In this document: positions 58,158 through 64,000 of the stretch, piece after piece
Layout of the letters: every line of letters begins with the position of its first letter
Numbering within the stretch: position 1 is the stretch's first letter
Assembly: GCF_014356525.2 (NCBI RefSeq)
Contig: NC_052512.1
Coordinates: 1,226,797-1,290,796 of the forward strand
Direction of reading: 5' to 3'
Length of the DNA: 64,000 nucleotides
From: Nilaparvata lugens
Lineage: Eukaryota > Arthropoda > Insecta > Hemiptera > Delphacidae
The notes under the pieces: generated by a model
Told to the model about the DNA's origin: nothing
Database searches by the model: none
The model's input: only the letters and a program-made list of their open reading frames with translations
Position numbers and translations under genes: made by a program

Positions 58158-58317
58158 TTTGCTTTTCTGCGGTGTGTTGTGTCGACTCTGTCAGTGTGTG
58201 CCTAGAAGTTGTAGTACTCAGAAAAACAACAATTTTCCTGGAGCAACAGCTTAGTTCATGACCCTTGCTTTTCTGCGTTGTGTAGTGTCGACTCAGTAAG
58301 TGTGTGCACAGGAGTTC
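58158..58317. repeat. Diverged direct repeat
   Basis: gcttttctgcggtgtgttgt followed by gtcgactctgtcagtgtgtg (58160-58200) recurs as gcttttctgcgttgtgtagt and gtcgactcagtaagtgtgtg (58267-58306). Spacing is 107 bp. Confidence 0.65.
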
Positions 58318-59541
58318 AGTCGAGTTCAGGACCTTATAAGGCAAGGAATTTATAGCTGTCAAGGAAAAATAGCTGTCACTTGGTGGGAGAATGTATCTCA
58401 GATTGTAGTTGTAATGTTCCCTTCTATTGGTGAAAATGTTTCTAGAATATAGTAACTCCCAATCACAGTTAACGTTGGTTAACGTCTATCTAGTATGGAC
58501 GATCACACAGCTGTCCACGGCAAGACGAGAAAAGCGAAGTGCATTCACTCTGTGTCTGTCCTCTGTCATAAGCAGGACAAAATGTAGTCTGATCAATATT
58601 TTGTGTTAATCATGGCTTCCATGCCAGCTTTAGGCTTTTTAAGGTTTGACTCTGGAACCTTTTGTTCCAGCAGCATTTTTAGTTTTCTTTGCCTCAGGAG
58701 TTGCTTTAATTAAGAAGAGAGAGAGAGTATCAAATTGTCACCTCACAATGGAGATTTTCCTCCTATAACCGCTACTAAAGGTACGTCATAGATTTAAAAT
58801 ATAATTAAGGGAATTATTATCGATGAAAGCTTCCATCAAAGTATTTATTGTAATTTACCATAATTAAGGTGTAATAATTGAGAATAGTCATTTTGATTTG
58901 AATGGAAGATGGTAATGGTAATTCAAACTGATAAATGTTGGAAGAAAATGAAGGATATATGTTTTGTAGAAATTTAGAATACCTATTAGTAGGAATGAAG
59001 ATATTTTTTGATTTAAATTATTTTTGAAGAGGAAGCTATCAACCTAAATTTCAATTACTGTTGTTCAAATCCAAATTGACTGATGTTTATAGTATATTAT
59101 TATGAGTTCTATCAGTATTTTTGTTATAGATTTTATTTGTCTTTTTGATTCTAATGAAAAGCTCTCTTGATTATTTAGGAAACACCTATCATGTAATTTA
59201 TTCTTTTAAATTACACCATATATGTAATTTATGTAAGAGAACTGACTAAGCTAACAACAATACTCGAAAGACCTTATTATGAAGTAATTCAATCAACTTG
59301 TGATTTATGTAGGCCTATTATGGAATACTATGTACTCACTTCTTTGTATAAAGGGCATAATCCTTATAACAAGTGAATTCTTTTCTATTAAATCAAGATA
59401 TTGAAGTAGGTAATGTCTATTTATGTTTTAAAGTAATAAGGATTGATTTGAGTTTTATATAACCTAAAGTAGGTTGATTTTATTATATAACTGAAGTTAA
59501 GTTAATTTGTATTATCCTAGTTTATTTTTTTATTCTAACAG
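58318..59541. other. Non-coding, possible intron
   Basis: AT-rich and without coding signal except short frames. A GA-rich run at 58713-58728 and a donor-like aaag|gtacgt at 58779 were noticed. It ends in ttatttttttattctaacag, a strong acceptor. Confidence 0.35.
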
Positions 59542-59610
59542 CGGTGTGAGTACGGGAACATCAAAGTATGGGATCAACGTACGAATCCATCAATTTACGG
59601 GTTCATGAAC
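59542..59610 (+). CDS. Possible internal exon with WD40-repeat motif
   Basis: A 69-base segment lies between a pyrimidine-tract acceptor (ttttattctaacag) and a donor (atgaac|gtgagt). In phase 0 it encodes 23 residues, RCEYGNIKVWDQRTNPSIYG followed by FMN, which contains G-N-I-K-V-W-D-x-R-T, the signature D-strand of a WD40 blade. I found no neighbouring exons, and the segment is too short to name a gene. It could be chance; both splice sites and the motif agree, which is the reason for listing it. Confidence 0.35.
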
Positions 59611-60790
59611 GTGAGTCTTTAAGCCGCTGAGACGCCTCTGAATCGATGGCCGTCCTAGAAGCTTGGGGTATGCTGTCTCCTGTCCATCTGGACGTGTAGA
59701 GCTCGATCACCGAGCCTAGATTCAATTTGAAGAAACAGCTATGAGGTAACAACTCTTTTCCAAATTAAACGAACGTCCCAGGAACTCCGGATGTGACAGA
59801 ATGGGTTTTAATAATTATAGACTTTCAAAAAAGGGGTAGGGTGTAAAACGTGCGGAATTAGACTTTTGTTAAATCGTAATTTTGAGATATTATTGGAGAT
59901 AGATAGATTACTAATTTTATTGATTTGGTTTGAGTAATAGATTTTCGGTTGTATCTTTACATCGAAATGTGAGGCCATATTTTCTCTGTAAGGATCCAGC
60001 TGGGAATTTCAGTTTTCTTTAAATTTATATTTATATCTACCAAGCTACTAGATTGAATTAGTATATGAAATGTTTAAAGGTCCCGTATTGATAAATTAAT
60101 GTTTTTAAATAATTTTGGTCTTGAAGTTGTAAAGGATCGAATAGAAGTTTCAAGGACCCTAGCCTTTCTAAATTTGTTTTGATAACACATATTTTTGAAT
60201 AGTCTTCCCATGTGGAAATCCGTGATGTGATACTTGAGGAATGTTTGTCTTCGCAGCTTCCATGATATAAAGATACAGAATAGTTATTATTGGGGATCAT
60301 TAATATTTGATAATGTTTTGATAGTGTTTTGAAGTATCCAAGTGTGTTCTAAATTTAATGTTCTAAGAATTCTATGAGTTTTATGTGGATCTTTTCTTAA
60401 AATATTCATTGTTATTTATGATTAACTTCTGAGACATATCTATGATAATTTCCAATTCTTCTTTTGAAATTAGAGTCCTTTAAGCTTCTTATGATTCAAT
60501 CAAAAACGTTTTCAATGTAGAGCATACAGAGTAGGTTATTACCAAATTATCTATAGCAGAGATAACTTTCTAAATTCGGTAATTTTATTTTTCGGTTTTC
60601 ATGATGTAGCTTCATTATGTTTTATTAATTGTTGAATTTAACTGTAAGAGGTGACAATATAGTTGATATCTTCTCTCTTGTCATTTCTGGATTCCCGTTC
60701 TCTTGCACTAGGTATGTTTATCAAGCATCCCTTTTATTAAGTTATATTGTGTGTGCTTCTAAATTCTAAATTCCAAATTAACTTTCTAAA
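59611..60790. other. Non-coding stretch
   Basis: A GC-richer segment at 59612-59720 (ctgagacgcctctgaatcga) follows the possible exon; the rest is AT-rich with no recognised gene. An 80-codon minus frame at 60058-60300 has no domain similarity. Confidence 0.35.
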
Positions 60791-60794
60791 TTCA

Positions 60795-61180
60795 TAGCAC
60801 GGCACAAGGGATAGTAATGTGCCCCCAAATCAGATGAAGAATGTCAACAAAGTAACATGAATTTGTTGTTTCCTTTGCCCAATTTTAGTTGCCAATGTTT
60901 ATTGAAGTTGCTTGTATTTTTCAGTTATTTCAAAGTGTAGTGTTAGTTTATAGTAGACACCTATCAAATCAGGCATGGCAAGATTAATTGAAGTTTTCAT
61001 GACTCTAGCCCGTTCACCTGCATGAATTAAGTATAGACTCAGATATTTTCTATATGTGTAGGACTATTTCCAAATTCTAAATTTGATTCCAAATTATCTT
61101 TTCTATTATCTTTCAAAAGGCCAGGCACAGTGTAATAAGCGAGACAAGTTTCTTTAAAATGTTCGAATAAATAAGTCGTA
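60795..61180 (-). repeat. Repeat family R, copy 5 (partial)
   Basis: Reverse complement of about 29400-29720: aatcagatgaagaatgtcaa, then ggccaggcacagtgtaataa. Only this ~385-bp piece is present. Confidence 0.7.
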
Positions 61181-61402
61181 ATAATATAATGTGACCTGGC
61201 TGGCTGATGTCTAGTGTCAGAGTAGTCAGTATAAATAAATAAGTGGCTGTCAGTTTCCAGTCAGTTAATTAATGGAATTTTCGATCATGAGAATTTCATA
61301 ATAGTCAGTTGAAGGGCAAGTTTGGAAAAGGAAAACTCCCAATAGCAGAAAAAGTTGAAGAAAAGAAGAAAAAGCTGCATTCTCCAACAGGTGGGGAGTC
61401 GA

Positions 61403-62465
61403 ATCAGTTATTTGTGCAACTAGTGCGCAAAGTGACAGTTTGCTGCACCGAAAGAAACGTTTACGCCCGAGCCGTAGGCGAGGGCGGAATGGCTTCTTGA
61501 GTGCAGCAGAGGAACTTTGCGCATGTATTTCACATTAAATTTTTCCTACAGTCACCATTGAATATGAGAAGTGGGTAATTATGGATAAAATGATGGCTGA
61601 AATCCATCAAATGTTTGTGTGTGTGATGCTGTTATTAATAACGACCTTAATTCATTTAAAAATTAATAATCCAATTGAAGTTGAAAATTCTCGGCCAAAG
61701 TTCTCATTTTTATTCATTCAAGAATTAGAAAAAATACAGATAAAACAAAAAATTCACATTCAAAATAGGCTACACGCCAAGCAGCTGGACTGCAGAATGG
61801 CTGAACCGACAAGCGCACGACCTAGCGTGAAGATTCGTACCTAACTTCGTTTCATCCAGCTAAAAACAGTATTCAGATATTTAAAATTATGATTAACTAG
61901 AATTACCGGAAAATACCATAAGTAAACTGAAAAATATTTATAAAATAACATAGACAACAGAAAATATTTTATTGTAGTATATTCTAATGTTATTTTATTA
62001 ATTTTATTGACATGGATTTCGAACGGTAATTATTTAACCTGAAAATTCGAATTTCAAAATGTGTAATTGCTACATTTCTCATTGCTTGGAGTTGAGATAA
62101 TTATTATTGTCAATGGAAAATAAATATCATCTATTATTAAATGATGAGGAGCTATTATTTAATTATGATTTAGATAAACATCATTTTTGTTTTGGAATTC
62201 TAGATTGGGATTTTATCATAAATGTAGGGTACGGTAGCCATTGGAATGATTCTTATCTAAATCTAACCACAGTCATTGTTACCAACTTAATTTTTGTTTT
62301 CGTGCACTAATCCTCCATATAACCCACCAACTATTTTGTGTTGCCATGTTGCAAATCTGGAGTGCAGAAAAATTTTTTCCCGCACAAGAGCGGAAAAGTG
62401 ATTCTTTGCGTTCTGTAATCAGTGCAGGAATGGCCACTTTTCAAGGTAACTGTGGGAAAAGGTAT
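61403..62465 (+). mobile_element. Element X, long copy
   Basis: About 1.06 kb. Left part with the GCGCAAAGT/ACTTTGCGC hairpin (61419-61525) and right part (62313-62462) match the LINE-B insertion at 6259-6795. A frame at 61581-61844 has a hydrophobic N-terminus but is not conserved in the short copy. No terminal inverted repeat or transposase identified. Confidence 0.65.
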
Positions 62466-63284
62466 TTTTTGATTTCCTGCTCTGGCAAAGAGAAAAGAAG
62501 AATACCATTGATTCTTATGGGAGGTTTCACACTGAGAATGTATGAACTCTCCCATATGGAATTACAATGAAATCATTCCACGCCAAGTAGAGCAGAAATT
62601 AACTGGAAAGCAGGGATCTATTAGCTTCTTCCTCTCCAGGAGATCTACTGCTGATAATGGTCTAATAAATTTTAGAATCATAATCAATAAATTTGATAGA
62701 ATAGCCCAATCAATAAAACTATAAGAACCTAAACAGGGTTCAATCCCAGCTGTGATAAGGGATTTCAATCGGATTTTCATTTTCATACAAACCTTGAATG
62801 GCGGCTAATTTAAAAAACTGTGATACAACAATCTGAATTCCAAAACAACAGAAATTGAGTTATTTGGTAGGTATCCTATTCAAAATCCCTTTAAAAATAA
62901 TAGGAAAATGGAAATCCTATTTAAAATAAGTAATTCCAATAGAAATAATTCTGAAATAACCTTTCAATATTTTTTATACCGGTACGAGTAGGTCTAACCT
63001 ATACGTGTAGGCTAACTGAAGCATGAATGAAGTCTGGGATGGTAAGTTATCAACTTTTAAAATTTCATTTCAGGTATTTTAATTTGTGTTTCTCATACGG
63101 TAATGTCTGAAAATTATTTAATTATTTCAAAAATACATTTTAAATCAATTATACGACTTGTGTACTCAAATATTTTAATAGAATGAAGAAAAAAATGGCG
63201 GCTGAGAATATTGTTTGTCTACGTTTGTACAGACACTGTCAAAAGTATGAATAAAATATTCTGGCAAACAGACAACATTGCAAA
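62466..63284. other. Spacer, nothing identified
   Basis: Contains a weak match to the family R leader (cctaaacagggttcaatccc at 62729, compare 42382) that happens to resemble a tRNA B box. No gene or complete tRNA. Confidence 0.4.
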
Positions 63285-63382
63285 GCGAGAGAGATAGAGC
63301 TATCTGTTTTGTTGTATGATAGAAAAGGACAGCAACAGTATTGTCAATCGTACACTGCTATTATAATGTGGACCTTACAATA
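63285..63382 (-). repeat. Repeat M, copy 9
   Basis: Reads agagagatagagctatctgt, then acactgctattataatgtgg and accttacaatag. Same layout as 44915-45002. Confidence 0.55.
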
Positions 63383-63389
63383 GAATTAT

Positions 63390-64000
63390 ACATTTTTAAC
63401 CGATGAGGTGGAACTGATATTAGGTGGAGATTCCTGAATTTGGGCCTACTATTTTATTATCTCGAAAAACAGGTGTTAGGCTACCGACAGAGAGAAGTGG
63501 AGAGGCATTCTAGAGAAGGTTAAGGCCCTTAATGAGCTGTAGCACCATGTAGTGAGTAAGTAAGTTTCATATTATCTATTAAATACATACAAATACACCT
63601 CAACTTAAAACAAAAGAACACAAAACCAAACAAGCAAACACAACATGTAGATGATTAATGAAATGAGATGGCAATAAATCACAAGAGAAGGAATAGGGAC
63701 CAAAGATTATGTAGAATATGTCTACTCACAGTAGGACGGTGATAATGTTGCAGTGAAGTGGCTGAAGGCTGCAAAACTGATTTAATTGGGCAAACTGAGT
63801 TTAGTGTCTCGTAATGATCGAGAAACGTGCCATCTCAAGTGATTGGGTTGTCTTTCAAGTTGAGAAAAATAAGTTTATCGCGTCAATAGGCCAAATTTGT
63901 CAAATTATTTGCGCCTTCTGGAGAAAATTCAAATTACGTCATGTTTTCTAAGTCAAAATTTGTATTTAGTATCGCAGGTGTACAAAATTTGGAAAAACAC
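63390..64000 (-). repeat. Leader block of repeat family R, copy running off the window
   Basis: 63390-63780 matches 28890-29300 inverted (cagtaggacggtgataatgt, aggccct(t)aatgagctgtag). 63785-64000 matches 28500-28740 inverted (gatcgagaaacgtgcc, tttagtatcgca). It continues past the end. Confidence 0.65.

Noticed and set aside
58066..59541. Possible LTR retrotransposon boundary (polypurine aagaaaggggagtat then tgtaacag; ending ttctaaca)
   Set aside because: No second LTR copy, no primer-binding site and no pol domains were seen nearby; splice acceptor reading of 59541 is at least as good.
61581..61844. 87-codon frame with hydrophobic N-terminus
   Set aside because: Lies inside element X and is disrupted in the second copy, so no sign of selection for coding.
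62725..62750. tRNA B-box-like ggttcaatccc
   Set aside because: No A box at proper spacing and no cloverleaf; the same sequence with ggttctatcc occurs in repeat family R at 42388.

Overview
The window looks like an insect nuclear scaffold, most likely a hemipteran. It is AT-rich, crowded with non-LTR retrotransposons, a piggyBac remnant, MITE-like repeats and minisatellites, and carries one 100-N scaffold gap at 41703-41802. Several dispersed repeats resemble what I remember from delphacid planthopper DNA; that species hint is memory-based inference, not something proved here. I see no bacterial operons, rRNA, confident tRNA or CRISPR array.

Layout. (1) 1-3110: a plus-strand LINE (LINE-A, endonuclease plus reverse transcriptase), broken by frameshifts. 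(2) About 3995-11660: a minus-strand LINE (LINE-B) whose ORF1 (degenerate 2A-like motif, coiled coil, L1-like RNA-binding region) and ORF2 are riddled with younger insertions: a copia-type gag piece, an unclassified repeat near 8 kb, a hairpin-rich element at 6.26-6.79 kb, and a 212-bp MITE with 31-bp terminal inverted repeats and a perfect 8-bp target duplication. (3) 12.65-13.85 kb: a dead piggyBac transposase. (4) 16.27-18.12 kb: a minus-strand spliced gene with TATA box, proline-rich heptad repeats and a C-terminal exon that may be an OB fold; this is the best non-LINE gene candidate. (5) 18.2-22.3 kb: a 31-bp tandem repeat, a 530-bp dispersed repeat and a tandemly duplicated Q/N-rich, gag-like decayed coding region. 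(6) 22.3-48.2 kb: repeat country. A family of 2-3 kb units recurs in both orientations. Three arrays of an 11-bp minisatellite sit beside the same flanking sequence. From about 32.67 to 48.21 kb the whole region is a diverged, interrupted inverted repeat whose centre falls near the gap. (7) 48.27-about 52.99 kb: a third LINE (LINE-C, minus), nearly intact. Its ORF2 is uninterrupted. Its ORF1 encodes a FLYWCH zinc finger, a coiled coil and an SGNH-hydrolase-like domain, with a canonical U UUU UUA slippery heptamer in the ORF1/ORF2 overlap and ORF2 in the -1 frame. (8) 53-64 kb: mostly non-coding AT-rich sequence with a possible 23-codon WD40-like exon at 59542-59610 and further copies of the repeats described earlier.

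How it fits together: almost all protein-coding signal belongs to mobile elements of different ages. LINE-C looks youngest (one 1000-residue frame intact). LINE-B is oldest and acts as a landing pad. LINE-A is intermediate. The most novel-looking object is LINE-C, for its ORF1 domain combination and apparent frameshift-coupled ORF1/ORF2 layout; the second is the large inverted repeat containing the minisatellites.
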